A stretch of 64,000 nt of DNA from Ruminococcus flavefaciens (GCF_900143025.1 NZ_FRCT01000007.1:62001-126000); one strand, 5' to 3'. Counted from the first letter of the stretch, positions 52,333 through 61,770 are shown. Made by a program: numbers and translations. Notes: generated from the sequence alone by a model not told the origin.

Positions 52333-53625
52333 TTATTTTATCTTAAGGAGTTTTCTCTTAGACGGCTTGCCAGACTTTGCAATATTATAGTTCTCTATAA
52401 TATGCTTATATACTGCTATATTGCCCTCGACAGGAGCCGTCCAGTCAGGGCTGTCCAAGAGTCTGTATGTATTAATGCCAGATTTGCGAAATGCTTTGCT
52501 GTACTTCAAAAACTTGCTCTGTGTTACCCTCGGAAAAAGAAATGTAATAGACCTTATGTATGTATCATCATTATACTTGATATAATTAAGTACCTTTGCA
52601 ATGTCCCACTCTGCAGCAGAACTAAGCATACCTTCATCAGTGAGACTGATAGCGAGGTTACAGATAGCATCAACCAGCTCCAACGCTGCGATAAACGTGT
52701 TATACTTGAGCGTACCTCTGAACAGGCGAAACTCTATAGTTGCATAATTCATGAGGTTCACAGCTGCATATCTGCCATTGTTTCCTTTTTTAGCTTTATC
52801 CAGTATCTCACGACCTGTTTTTTCAAAGCCATATCTGGCGGCCCAACGGTTCATACTGTACTCAGTTCGACGGCTGAATCTGAGAAGTTCGTTCCAGTGA
52901 TGTTCAACAAAATATAGAATACGAGCTATCACTACATCCTGCTCCTCACGGTCTTCGCCAAAGCAGTTGCGATTAACGTGTATATGCAGACCACATGTTG
53001 AAGTTTGATGTGAGTGGTATCCTAGGTATATAGCCTTCTTCATGATATCATCCCAGCAATAGTTCTTGTGATATTCAAGACTCATCGGGTGCGTTACAAG
53101 CTCCATACCGTCGTCTAGGGATCCGTCTCCTTTGATGTAGATGTGTTCGCTGCTGCCGTCAGAATTGGCTATTCTAAGCAATTCATCAGCATTATCACTG
53201 TCTTTGCCCGCTCCATCAATCTCCAGCTCAACGCCGAAATATCGCTCAGAATTACCATAGAAAATCGGTTCGGGCTTGTAGCCGTAGTCGTGGATACTAC
53301 GCGATTTATCGACTTCATCGTGGTAGCACTCACTGCAATAGTCGTACCCGTCAAGATGGTAGGCGTCATCTTCGTGGAGCAGGGTATCGCAGCAGGAGCA
53401 ACGGGTATAATGATTCTCGTAACAGTGATGGCATAAAGACGTATATTCATCCCCATAGCTATCATTTGTCCAGATAACTGCACCGCAGCGGTCACATGTT
53501 GTAGTATGCCGTTCATAACAGTCTGTGCAGACTACCTCGCCGTTAACTTCTTCATAGTCTTCATCCTCGCCAATAAGTGCTCCACAGTGAGAGCAGTATA
53601 ATGCATTATTTTTGTTATCTTCCAT
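52333..53625 (-). CDS. amidoligase-family protein with zinc-ribbon N-terminus
   Basis: 430 residues from ATG 53625 (ACGGAGG upstream). Residues 1-105 carry repeated C-x-x-C pairs (CSHCG, CTDC, CDRCG, CHHC, CSCC, CSEC), a treble-clef/LIM-like zinc-binding array. About 125-370 is an amidoligase_2-type ATP-grasp-related COOH-NH2 ligase domain: RYFGVELEIDG, DGSLDDGMELVTHPMS, CGLHIHVN, and NYATIEFRLFRGTL. The C-terminal end is basic. Family members are common on plasmids and phages, where they are proposed to add amino groups or peptides to proteins or wall components; the substrate is unknown. It overlaps nothing and shares a strand with the DUF960 gene 55 bases upstream. Confidence 0.82.
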   Translation of the reverse strand: MEDNKNNALYCSHCGALIGEDEDYEEVNGEVVCTDCYERHTTTCDRCGAVIWTNDSYGDEYTSLCHHCYENHYTRCSCCDTLLHEDDAYHLDGYDYCSECYHDEVDKSRSIHDYGYKPEPIFYGNSERYFGVELEIDGAGKDSDNADELLRIANSDGSSEHIYIKGDGSLDDGMELVTHPMSLEYHKNYCWDDIMKKAIYLGYHSHQTSTCGLHIHVNRNCFGEDREEQDVVIARILYFVEHHWNELLRFSRRTEYSMNRWAARYGFEKTGREILDKAKKGNNGRYAAVNLMNYATIEFRLFRGTLKYNTFIAALELVDAICNLAISLTDEGMLSSAAEWDIAKVLNYIKYNDDTYIRSITFLFPRVTQSKFLKYSKAFRKSGINTYRLLDSPDWTAPVEGNIAVYKHIIENYNIAKSGKPSKRKLLKIK

Positions 53626-53680
53626 TGTAAAAACCTCCGTAAATAGAAAGAACCAGCCCCCGAAGGGGCTGGCATTCATT

Positions 53681-53965
53681 TTAGTATTCTTCTGCAAGTA
53701 GCATTGTGCTGTGGTCGCCGTCGTCGATTATATACAGCTTTTCAGTAATCGATGCACCTGACGGTATCATGTACACCTTGCGATATTCTGGCTCTTCCGA
53801 GCTGTGAACGATAGACTGCATAGAACCCGATGGACTTAGCTCAAACACCTGTAAGTAGTCCTTCGGAGCAGGCATATGCTCTACGCATTCCCATAGAAAT
53901 AACTGCAGTTCCAATGGAATAGTGCTGTCTACACCACAGGTAAGATATCGGCTGTTGTCGAACAT
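53681..53965 (-). CDS. DUF960-like small protein
   Basis: 94 residues, AAAGGAGGAACGAG before the ATG. It follows the DUF960 pattern throughout: MFDNSRYLTCGVDSTIPLE at the start, KDYLQVFELSP, HSSEEPEYRKVYMIP, and the end LYIIDDGDHSTMLLAEEY. Function unknown; it is a soluble protein usually found on plasmids and conjugative elements of Firmicutes beside amidoligase-like or DNA-processing genes. It probably forms an operon with the amidoligase gene. Confidence 0.85.
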   Translation of the reverse strand: MFDNSRYLTCGVDSTIPLELQLFLWECVEHMPAPKDYLQVFELSPSGSMQSIVHSSEEPEYRKVYMIPSGASITEKLYIIDDGDHSTMLLAEEY

Positions 53966-54487
53966 TTCTCGTTCCTCCTTTCTCTGAAAATGAATAAGAT
54001 AGTGGTGATAATAATTACTATCACTGAAATAATATATATTTCATTTTCAAGAAAAATCGGGAAATACAATATATGGAAGAAAATATAAAAGCTTTTATTA
54101 AGATAATAATTATTATCTTAATAATTATATATATTTCAAAAATCAAAATAATAGGCATTTGAAATAATCAAAGATATTCCGGTATATAATTAGCCTTAAT
54201 ACTTTATTTGTATAGCACTTTGATACAGCGATTATCGAAGATTTGGTAGGCTCAGGTAGTTCTTCAATAAAGGTATCATTATAGGAGCTATCAAATATAG
54301 ACGACATTCCCCAAAATAATGATAAGAAAAGAAAATATAACATATGATGTTATTTCTCTCCGTTATCATAATATCTATTATAAATACATCCTCTCTCAAA
54401 TATAAAATTCATTATATCATATTATATTTGAAGCAAAAAGAATGACCGTCATGAGACGGCCATAATATCATATTATTAAAAACCTGA
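53966..54487. other. AT-rich intergenic region with perfect palindrome
   Basis: 521 bases upstream of the DUF960 gene. A 30-base perfect palindrome lies at 54095-54124. A possible small frame at 54143-54343 (minus) has no proper ribosome site and is not called. Confidence 0.5.
54095..54124. repeat. 30-base perfect palindrome
   Basis: Arms TTATTAAGATAATAA / TTATTATCTTAATAA with no spacer. It could be an operator or part of a terminator for either flanking gene. Confidence 0.85.
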
Positions 54488-56040
54488 TTAGTCATGTTCC
54501 AGTATTTCTGATAAATAACGTTTCGCAAGCCCTCTGTTAAGTCTGTCGTGAACACGCTGATTTTCATAATTACAAAGGCAGCTGTAACAAGCTCCGTTGC
54601 CTTCTTCACCGCCGCAGTTACACTCATCAACGACCTTATATGCCTCTTTCAGTACAGCTAAAAGTTCATTATCACCGCCATTGGTGATGCGTGAAACATG
54701 ACCAGCTCCACCCGGTACCGTATCATATAGAACGAATACAGTGTGCAGTTTATCGCCGATTCGGGAATAATACAGACATCCGGAAATATCCTTTCGTTCG
54801 ATAGAATAATAAGAACTAACCCCCTCCAGAAGAGCATAAAGTACAGATAGTGCCTAATCTGATTGGAATGGCTTAGAAATACTTATTATGGCTACGTCAG
54901 TTTTAAGTTCATGACCAAGATACACTTTGTCAAACAGTTTATTTGTACAAACCCTTCCCTCAGATGATCTATGCTGTTCTTTTTTATATTGAGAGAGTTC
55001 GTTCAAACCACCGTTATTTCTAACTGTAAATCCGCAGCTTTTTCACATATGAAAAGGGGTTCTATTCATTATCAGCAACTCATCATCTTTGGTTTTAGTA
55101 ACTGTTACAGTTATCTCTCCGATTTTGAATTCTTCCGTATCACCGCTGCTGTTGCCAATATAGTGAACATCTCCGCGATAAGTACGGTCAGGCTTTTTCA
55201 TCGTTGCTTTTTTGAGCGTAACTCTGAGACAAAGCCATATTGCGGAACGATATAGTTTCCCATCAACTCAACGTCACTGCCGCATATCTTGCATTGATAT
55301 TGAAGATCGGTACGGCTTAATGCCGTATTTACACAGCCACATTCGGGATTAGTACAAATCGCAAAAGATTTCTCAATAAGCGCATGATTCTTCTTCGGAG
55401 GCATTTTTATATATCGGCTTTTGTATAGTTTTCCATCTGCAATTACCTCTGAATCAGGAGCATACTCAGCTATTGCAATTGCCAGATTACGAGAAAGTCT
55501 TAGCTTCGAAGTATTCTGAAAGCTATAACTTGCCGGACTTGTGAACAATTCTACGCTGTCCACAGGAAAACCATATTTAGGAAGTATACTCTTCCTTGAT
55601 AAAAAGCTGAGTATATCTGTATCTTTTATAGTGTTGATCGCATTCTGAACATTTGCAGCCATTCGAAGTTCCTGAGGAGTACCGCTTTTCTTCAGTTCAT
55701 CTGAATACTTTTCAAGTTGATCTATATCATTGATCGTCTGCACATAGGCATCATATAGATTTCCATTTTCAGAAGACAGTTCATTGAGCCATTTATCTAT
55801 TTTCGAATGGAGTTCAGCTGGAATAGATTCATAGAGTATATGCATAAGACTATCCTGTCTTTCGTTAATGAATTTTCTGAATTCGCCGTAATACTCCGAC
55901 AGAACAAATCCCTCTACTGATGAAAAACTATCCGGATAAAGCCTAAAAAATTCAGCAAGACAGCAAGCATTCATATGACGCTGTACGATTTTTTCATTTG
56001 TTATCTTAAAACTTGGCGGCAGAATATGTCCCTTTATCAT
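54488..56040 (-). pseudogene. C-terminal remnant of a DEAD/DEAH helicase of the DUF1998 (MrfA-like) type
   Basis: A large gene in pieces. The first piece (56040-55198) has RKSILPKYGFPVDSVEL, AIAEYAPDSEVIADGKLYKSRYI and two CxxC-type clusters. At about 55198 a one-base frameshift moves coding to another phase (KPDRTYRGDVHYIGNSSGD). That frame is cut by TGA where KSCGF follows (a likely lost Cys codon) and by TAG just before ALSVLYALLEG. It ends with VLYDTVPGGAGHVSRI, CYSCLCNYENQRVHDRLNRGLAKRY, the DUF1998 signature with its zinc cysteines. The N-terminal helicase motor is absent: the 5' end abuts the Toprim fragment. Intact relatives act in DNA repair or in defence (DrmB-like), but nothing functional should remain here. 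Confidence 0.75.
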
Positions 56041-56440
56041 TTTTTCCGGATAACGATAGAAATTAAGATCATGTGAACAGCTTCACGTTCTGCCTTGTCG
56101 TTATCAAGAACGAAACGTATCTCTTCGCCCTCTGAATGTGATTTGAAGTAATGCTCCGGATCTGCATCTGACGTTCCTGCAAGACATATTTGTGAATGAG
56201 CTGTCCATGCGTCCTCTTTGCCTATTATACTATTTGCAATAGTCGCACTTCTCAACATATCTATCGGTGCTTCAAATAAATACAGCTTACCACTGCTCCC
56301 CTAACCTTCCACAGAAAAGATATAACGTTTGCCGCTGCAATCGCGATCTCCCCTATGCCGAACTTTTGTATTTGTTTCACTGAAACAGGCAAATCCAGCC
56401 TTTTTTCCTCGTTATACCCGAAAAAGGCTACATTGTTATG
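56037..56440 (-). pseudogene. decayed duplicate of the DUF3991/Toprim gene (middle part)
   Basis: It encodes ETNTKVRHRGDRDCSGKRYIFSVEG, a TAG at about 56303, then GSSGKLYLFEAPIDMLRSATIANSIIGKEDAW and RFVLDNDKAEREAV. This matches the intact gene at 50401-51369 closely. A frameshift is also present near the 5' side (about 56400). It starts where the hydrolase gene ends: the bases CATAACAATGTAGCC encode HNNVA of the Toprim frame and the last codons and stop of the hydrolase. Confidence 0.85.
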
Positions 56441-57420
56441 TTTATAAATTCGGTAATTTCTTTCAGAAATACCCTAGGCTGATCGTAGAAGCATAGATGT
56501 GTTGCTTTCGGTATCACAGCAATCTTCTTAAAAGGCGCTGAAATATCATCGAAACATCGCTCTAAAAGCTGATTCGGACATACAAAATCCTCATCACCAC
56601 TGACAAACAGAACAGGCATATCAAAATGCAGATTCTTTCTGAAATCATGGTTCATGAGTGTATGATAAGTTCCTGTAAACAGTTTGGGATCTGACCGCAG
56701 CATGGACATCTTTTCGGAAAGATTCAAAAATGGCGAGGTCAATAGATCTTTTAAAGGAAACGGTCTTCCGTCCTTTGCGATATATTTCGCACCGAGCATA
56801 GAAAAGCCTTGTAATGATCTCAGAAATGTAGCATTCATTTCAGGTGGTTGCGGTATATTGTCAAGAAAGCGCTGTATTTTATTTATGTCCGAAGCAGAGT
56901 CCTTTGCCGCATCTTTCAGCCATTCACAGGAATATTGTAGTCCGTCAATGTAGTGGATATGCTGACCGATTCCGATGTAGTGAGATACACGATCGCCGTG
57001 TGTTTTGGCATACTCAGCACCGATCAGGCTGCCCCAGGAAAAACCAGCCAGAATGATCTTTTCAAAATCATATATCGTGTGAAGATAGTCGATCACTGCA
57101 TCAATATCTGCCATATAGTCAGAAATGCTGCCGGTCTGTGCAATGGCTGCTGCATTGTTTTTATTTGCAAGATAGGTTTTACAGGTGTTTCGCTGATCCC
57201 AATTTACAACCGTAAAGTTCTTTTCCCATTCGGATTGCATAATGTGACACAGTCCTGCCATTGAACCGCCAGGACCTCCGTGAAGAAACAGCAGCAGAGG
57301 TGCACTTTTATTTTCGCCTCTGACTTGAATATACTGCATGATACCGTTGATTTCAACTGTATCATACAAACAGATCCCTCTTTCAGAATAGCAGTGCAGG
57401 ATATCTTTTTTACGGCTCAT
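56428..57420 (-). CDS. alpha/beta hydrolase, proline iminopeptidase-like
   Basis: 330 residues. Oxyanion-loop motif HGGPGGS, nucleophile elbow GFSWGS (Ser near 147), acid GDEDFVC and catalytic His ATHLCFYD near the end; cytoplasmic. Family members hydrolyse N-terminal proline peptides or small amides/esters; the substrate is unknown. GGAGGAGAATCAA precedes the ATG, inside the end of the regulator gene (11-base overlap), so the two form an operon. The last few codons and stop come from the Toprim fragment, which means the original C-terminus was replaced at the element boundary; all catalytic residues are retained. Confidence 0.82.
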   Translation of the reverse strand: MSRKKDILHCYSERGICLYDTVEINGIMQYIQVRGENKSAPLLLFLHGGPGGSMAGLCHIMQSEWEKNFTVVNWDQRNTCKTYLANKNNAAAIAQTGSISDYMADIDAVIDYLHTIYDFEKIILAGFSWGSLIGAEYAKTHGDRVSHYIGIGQHIHYIDGLQYSCEWLKDAAKDSASDINKIQRFLDNIPQPPEMNATFLRSLQGFSMLGAKYIAKDGRPFPLKDLLTSPFLNLSEKMSMLRSDPKLFTGTYHTLMNHDFRKNLHFDMPVLFVSGDEDFVCPNQLLERCFDDISAPFKKIAVIPKATHLCFYDQPRVFLKEITEFINITM

Positions 57421-57937
57421 TTGATTCTCCTCCTGTTGGTAATGACATCAGATATAGGTTTCGTGTTTTTGCATCTTCCGTAATTTTTTTATTCTGGTAT
57501 CTGTCAACAACAGCATACAGTTCATTGACCATATCAGAAAAGTCGTTGTCAGAAAGAGCAATTGCATAGTTTAATATAAAGAGCTTGTCTCTGTCAACAT
57601 CAGCGTCAGCACGTTTAAAGTATTCGCTGCAAAGATTGAATATTCTGATAAAGGTCGCCGTCATTATCTTCATATCGTCAGAACTGTTTTTACTTGAAGT
57701 TATGTATATGTTTTTGATTGCGTATGTGTTTTCGTTCTGTCCGCGGACCTTATGTGTTTCAACAACCTCTATCAATTCTGCCGCAGTCAATTTCTCGATC
57801 CTGCGGTATATAGTTGCCCTCGGAATATCGGGCGTGGCAGTAAGTATTTCAGATACAGTCATTTTTTTGTTTTTTCGTATCAGTTGAATGATCCTGTTTG
57901 ATATCGGATCAGTTAGGATTTTTATGATCTTTTCCAT
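57410..57937 (-). CDS. winged-helix transcriptional regulator (ArsR-like)
   Basis: 175 residues from ATG 57937 (GTGGAGGGC upstream); a longer frame to 58060 would pass through the promoter and is rejected. The N-terminal 75 residues are a winged helix: LTDPISNRIIQLIRKNKKMTVSEIL, then the recognition region DIPRATIYRRIEKLTAAELIEVVE. The C-terminal part is helical and probably mediates dimerisation or effector binding. An inverted repeat overlaps its own -10 region, so autoregulation is likely. It probably controls the downstream hydrolase. Confidence 0.82.
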   Translation of the reverse strand: MEKIIKILTDPISNRIIQLIRKNKKMTVSEILTATPDIPRATIYRRIEKLTAAELIEVVETHKVRGQNENTYAIKNIYITSSKNSSDDMKIMTATFIRIFNLCSEYFKRADADVDRDKLFILNYAIALSDNDFSDMVNELYAVVDRYQNKKITEDAKTRNLYLMSLPTGGESNEP

Positions 57938-57946
57938 ATGCCCTCC

Positions 57947-57997
57947 ACTAATATCATTTAATGAGATTAGTATAGCATACGAAAATAAAAAAGTCAA
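57947..57997 (-). promoter_or_regulatory. regulator promoter with overlapping operator palindrome
   Basis: Minus strand: TTGACT (57997-57992), 17-base spacer, TATACT (57974-57969). The inverted repeat ACTAAT ... ATTAGT (57947-57971), with inner CATT-TA-ATG symmetry, overlaps the -10 box and the start of transcription. Confidence 0.8.
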
Positions 57998-58122
57998 GTA
58001 GCCAGCGATAAATGTTTTCAGATTTGTATTTTTGAATACGTACAGCGAACAAATTGACATGACGGCTGCATCGGATCAATATATGGACTTCGTTTGATAA
58101 CAGCCGTCAGAGTCACGAATAA

Positions 58123-59322
58123 TTACGCAAACCATGCTTTCATGGTATCAAGTATCTGAATAAGCTCTGATTCGCTTATAACATAAGGTACCATAGCATA
58201 CATATATTTCAGGAAAGTTCTGCTGAACACTCCGTGTTCGTATGCGAACTTCTTAAATCCGTCAAGCACCTTACCGTCATATACCTCTATGCAGACGCAG
58301 CCGCCCATGATACGCACTTCTTTTATGCGAGGATCGGTAAATCCCGACATTTCACGGCGTGTGATCTCCTCTATACGATGTATTTTTGAAATGTAATCCT
58401 CACGCTCAAACAGCTCAATGGATTTGAGAGCTGCACAGCAGGCAAGAGCATTGCCCATGAATGTCGGTCCGTGCATGAACGCATGAGTTGCATCGTCGCT
58501 CAGAAATCCCTCCCATACTCTGCGGTTGGCTACTGTAACAGCATGACCGATGTATCCACCAGTCAGAGCCTTGCCGAGTACAATTATGTCCGGCAGCACA
58601 AGATCAGCCACAAAGCGGTTGCCTGTACGTCCGAAGCCTGTTGCGACTTCATCAAATATCAGCAATACGTCATATTGGTCACATAGCTGCCTTGCTCTTT
58701 CAAGAAAGCTGACATCGTACATACGCATTCCGCCTGCTCCTTGCAGCAGAGGTTCAACGATAAAACAGGTCAGGCGTTCGCCGTATTCCGAAAATGCTTT
58801 TTCAAGTGACGGAATTTCAGTAGGGATATGAACAACACCGCGTTTTTTCTCGCTGTTCACGCCGAACGCAAAATGATAATCCTCATCATCACCGACCTCC
58901 ATAGCCTTAAAGGTATCTCCGTGATATGCGTGTTCGAGAGAAAGTATCATATCCCGTTCAGAGCCGCGATTTGTGTTGAATTGCAGAGCCATTTTCAACG
59001 CCACTTCAACTGCTACACTGCCTGAATCGGAGAAAAAGCAGTAATCAAGATCACCGGGCAGCCATTGTGCCAGCTTGTCAGAAAGCTTCTGAACAGGTTC
59101 ATGCGTCATTCCGCCGAGCATAACGTGAGCAAACTTTTCAAGCTGACCGCTTATAGCGGCATTTATCTCAGGGTGATTGTAGCCGTGAATAACGCTCCAC
59201 CACGAAGATACAGAGTCTATCAGGTCGTGGCCGTCCTCCGTATAGAGATGTACGCCCTGCGCACGGGCTATTTTTATGGGAGCATCAAGTGTTTTCATCT
59301 GCGCGTATGGATACCAGATCAT
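58123..59322 (-). CDS. bioA: adenosylmethionine-8-amino-7-oxononanoate aminotransferase
   Basis: Biotin synthesis: converts KAPA to DAPA using SAM and PLP. 399 residues from ATG 59322 (GGGGAGGGGG upstream; ATGA overlap with the bioD stop). Type I PLP aminotransferase of class III: SVSSWWSVIHGYNHPEIN, the Trp/Tyr substrate-pocket region, LEHAYHGDTFKAMEVGD, VEPLLQGAGGM, LLIFDEVATGFGRTG (PLP Asp), LGKALTGGYIGHAVT (Schiff-base Lys) and AFMHGPTFMGNALAC. Full length. It is the last gene of the bioY-bioB-bioD-bioA operon. Confidence 0.95.
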   Translation of the reverse strand: MIWYPYAQMKTLDAPIKIARAQGVHLYTEDGHDLIDSVSSWWSVIHGYNHPEINAAISGQLEKFAHVMLGGMTHEPVQKLSDKLAQWLPGDLDYCFFSDSGSVAVEVALKMALQFNTNRGSERDMILSLEHAYHGDTFKAMEVGDDEDYHFAFGVNSEKKRGVVHIPTEIPSLEKAFSEYGERLTCFIVEPLLQGAGGMRMYDVSFLERARQLCDQYDVLLIFDEVATGFGRTGNRFVADLVLPDIIVLGKALTGGYIGHAVTVANRRVWEGFLSDDATHAFMHGPTFMGNALACCAALKSIELFEREDYISKIHRIEEITRREMSGFTDPRIKEVRIMGGCVCIEVYDGKVLDGFKKFAYEHGVFSRTFLKYMYAMVPYVISESELIQILDTMKAWFA

Positions 59323-60017
59323 ATTCCCCCTCCCCTGCTGCAAATCCGTTTAAGCTCCTCTGCTGAAATGTCTATATCAGTATCGTTCTCACTGACGCAG
59401 GCAATAACAGGCAGTCCCGTGAGCTTTTCACACATAAGCTTATTATCTTCTTCCATTATGCTGCCCTTATGGAAGTTGTTAAGTATCAGTCCGCGGATAA
59501 CCAGACCGTGAGACTTCATGTATTCACAGGTCAGCACAACGCTGTTTATCGTCCCAAGCCCTGCATCTGCAACTATAATTGTCGGAAGTCCGAGAGATTT
59601 GATAATATCCTCCAGCATTATCGTTTTGCTGTCAAAACGAATGGGACATACGATACCGCCGCTCCCCTCACAGATGACGTATTCATATTCACGGCAGAGT
59701 CTTTCATAACACGCCCTGACTTTTTCAAGCTCCACGGGATCACCCTCTATTTTTGAGGCAAGGTGAGGCGATACAGCCGTTTCGTAAATATATGGACACA
59801 TGGTATCGAGCGGCTGAGATATACCCGATATTGTCTTTACATAGGCAGCATCACCGGGTATGAGACTGCCGTTTTCATCACGTTCGTTTCCGCTGACAGC
59901 CGCCTTGAAATATGCAGTACCGCAGCCTGCTTCATGAAGCTTTTTGATCAGCAGAGCTGTCACATAGGTCTTTCCTATATCCGTACCCGTTCCTGTAACG
60001 AATATCCCGTTATGCAT
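59319..60017 (-). CDS. bioD: dethiobiotin synthetase
   Basis: Closes the ureido ring of DAPA with CO2 and ATP to make dethiobiotin. 232 residues, GGGGAGGGATAACA before the ATG. Motifs: VTGTGTDIGKTYVTALL (P-loop), FKAAVSGNERDENG, YVICEGSGGIVCPI, TIIVADAGLGTINSVVLT, and IRGLILNNF. It overlaps bioB by 8 bases and bioA by 4 bases, so it is translationally coupled to both. Confidence 0.95.
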   Translation of the reverse strand: MHNGIFVTGTGTDIGKTYVTALLIKKLHEAGCGTAYFKAAVSGNERDENGSLIPGDAAYVKTISGISQPLDTMCPYIYETAVSPHLASKIEGDPVELEKVRACYERLCREYEYVICEGSGGIVCPIRFDSKTIMLEDIIKSLGLPTIIVADAGLGTINSVVLTCEYMKSHGLVIRGLILNNFHKGSIMEEDNKLMCEKLTGLPVIACVSENDTDIDISAEELKRICSRGGGI

Positions 60018-60984
60018 TGTTATCCCTCCCCGTAGAATAGCCGATATTATTCAGCATAGCAATATCCTCGCGGATACGGTTGCCTGATGTTGTTAGCATA
60101 TCGCCCGTGATAGCTGAATTTGCTCCCGAAAGGAAAGCGTGTTCACCGCAGTTTGTCATGAGGTTACGGCCTGCGGCAAGACGTATATCAGCTTCGGGAA
60201 CAATAAAGCGGAATATCGCAACTGTGCGGAGTATATCAGGCTCGGTGATGCGGTCTATGTTTTCAAGTGGCGTACCTTTAATGGGTATCAGTGCATTTAT
60301 CGGTATCGAACTTACACCAAGCTCACTGAGCGTTAGTGCCATGTCGATACGATCCAGCCAGCTTTCACCCATACCTATGATACCGCCTGAACATATTTCA
60401 AGTCCTGCCGCCTTAGCTCTGCGTATACATTCGAGCTTGTCCTCGAATGTGTGAGTTGTGCAGATGTTTTTGAAATTCGCTCTCGAAGTCTCGATATTAG
60501 CATGATACCTTGTAACTCCTGCACGGTGCAGCATTGAAAACTGTTCTTCTTCAAGCAAACCGAATGAAGCGCACAAGCCCACTTTATGTTCACATGATAG
60601 TGTGCGGTAGGTATCGAGGGCTTTTTCAAATTCGTCACCGCTAAGTCTGCGCCCTGCGGTAACGATTGCAAAGCGGTTTACGCCCTGTTCCTCATTATGC
60701 TGACATTCAGCCGCGATTTTCTGCTTGTCAAGAAAACTGTATTCCTCGATACCCGTGCAATGATGTGCAGACTGCGCACAGAACTTGCAGTCCTCGGAGC
60801 ATCGACCGCTTCTTCCGTTGATGATACTGCAAAGATCGGCTCTGCTGCCGCTGAAATGTATTCGCAGCTTATCGGCACATTCTGTAAGTTCATCTAATTC
60901 ACTTTTCAGCAGAAAACTCAGATCATCATTTTTCGTAAGCCTTTTTCCGTTGATTATCTGTTCAGTAATATCCTTAATATCCAT
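60010..60984 (-). CDS. bioB: biotin synthase (radical SAM)
   Basis: Inserts sulphur into dethiobiotin. 324 residues, GAAAGGAAC before the ATG, which overlaps the bioY stop by one base. The radical-SAM cluster motif is CSEDCKFCAQS (C-x3-C-x2-C), preceded by ICSIING-like sequence; later come YHANIETSR, CSGGIIGMGES, INALIPIKGTPL and the [2Fe-2S] ligand region RLAAGRN. All expected features are present. Confidence 0.96.
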   Translation of the reverse strand: MDIKDITEQIINGKRLTKNDDLSFLLKSELDELTECADKLRIHFSGSRADLCSIINGRSGRCSEDCKFCAQSAHHCTGIEEYSFLDKQKIAAECQHNEEQGVNRFAIVTAGRRLSGDEFEKALDTYRTLSCEHKVGLCASFGLLEEEQFSMLHRAGVTRYHANIETSRANFKNICTTHTFEDKLECIRRAKAAGLEICSGGIIGMGESWLDRIDMALTLSELGVSSIPINALIPIKGTPLENIDRITEPDILRTVAIFRFIVPEADIRLAAGRNLMTNCGEHAFLSGANSAITGDMLTTSGNRIREDIAMLNNIGYSTGRDNNA

Positions 60985-61559
60985 TATACTGTTCCTTTCG
61001 CATGAATTACAGGCATAAGCCGTTTCGCTAAAGCCGCAGATAATATGCAGAGTACAATATCTCCCGGAACTGCAAGTACAAAGCAGTACAGGAACAAAGT
61101 ACCGAGACCGATCGGCTCATGCATATACACTGCGCTTATCATATAGTAATAAATCATTCCCATTGCATAGACAACTGCAAGTCCCGCGAAACAGCCCATA
61201 AGAATACGTTTTGCAGAAGCTTTTCCGCTATGGGCAATAGCTCCTGTAATATATGAGCCTGCTATAAATCCGATAAGATAGCCGAATGTAGGCTGCAACA
61301 CATAACCTATACCGCCTCCGCCTGTAAAAACAGGAAGTCCCGCAAGTCCAAGAACAACATACAGAGCTGTTGCCGCAGCTCCTCTGTTCTTTCCGAGAAT
61401 TATCCCTGCAAGAGTGGTGAACAGGAATTGTAATGTGAACGGACAAACAGGAACAGGGATACGAATATATGCACCTGCTGTTATCAGAGCCGTGAACATT
61501 GCAGTCAGAACCATATTTTTTGTTTTGTTTGCATTATTAATGTCGATCACTTCCTTCAT
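60984..61559 (-). CDS. bioY: BioY biotin transporter (ECF S-component)
   Basis: 191 residues with six membrane helices. Family motifs are clear: AYIRIPVPVCPFTLQFLFTTLAG, GLAGLPVFTGGGGIGYVLQPTFGYLIGF. It takes up biotin, with or without a shared energy-coupling module. The -10 box of the operon promoter lies only 5 bases from the ATG, so translation would be leaderless or start slightly later; GAAGGAAGTG lies within the first codons. With bioBDA it allows both uptake and partial synthesis. Confidence 0.9.
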   Translation of the reverse strand: MKEVIDINNANKTKNMVLTAMFTALITAGAYIRIPVPVCPFTLQFLFTTLAGIILGKNRGAAATALYVVLGLAGLPVFTGGGGIGYVLQPTFGYLIGFIAGSYITGAIAHSGKASAKRILMGCFAGLAVVYAMGMIYYYMISAVYMHEPIGLGTLFLYCFVLAVPGDIVLCILSAALAKRLMPVIHAKGTV

Positions 61560-61564
61560 TCAGT

Positions 61565-61620
61565 ATTATAGCACTGAGTAATCACAATGTCAACCTATAG
61601 TTGCGGCTTAGGTTGACAAT
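61565..61620 (-). promoter_or_regulatory. bio operon promoter with BirA-type operator
   Basis: The operator is the inverted repeat AATGTCAACCTA ... TAGGTTGACAAT (61586-61620, one mismatch, 11-base centre), matching the BirA box form TTGTCAACC-N-GGTTGACA. The -35 TTGACA (61593-61588, minus strand) lies in one arm; the -10 TATAAT is 61570-61565, spacer 17. Biotin-loaded BirA should block this promoter. Confidence 0.9.
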
Positions 61621-61770
61621 CAAATGATAAAACGATCCTCCACTGACTATTTGCTTGTCCCTCAGAAACGGGCAGTTACAGCCGTCTGAGCCTGCGGTAT
61701 ATATTATGTGACTGTAATAGAAGCTGTTATTAAGCCTGTTGAGGCTGCCAAATACATAGCAGCTAAATAG

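Noticed and set aside
54143..54343. 66-residue hydrophobic-start frame on the minus strand
   Set aside because: The nearest GGAG is about 14 bases from the ATG, composition is purely AT-driven, and no family resemblance was seen.
44414..56440. attL/attR pair formed from the tRNA-Trp 3' end
   Set aside because: No copy of the tRNA 3' sequence was found near the right boundary, so integration at this tRNA is not demonstrated.
58060..58111. Terminator after bioA
   Set aside because: TGACGGCTG ... CAGCCGTCA can pair, but the loop is over 30 bases and no T run follows; not called.
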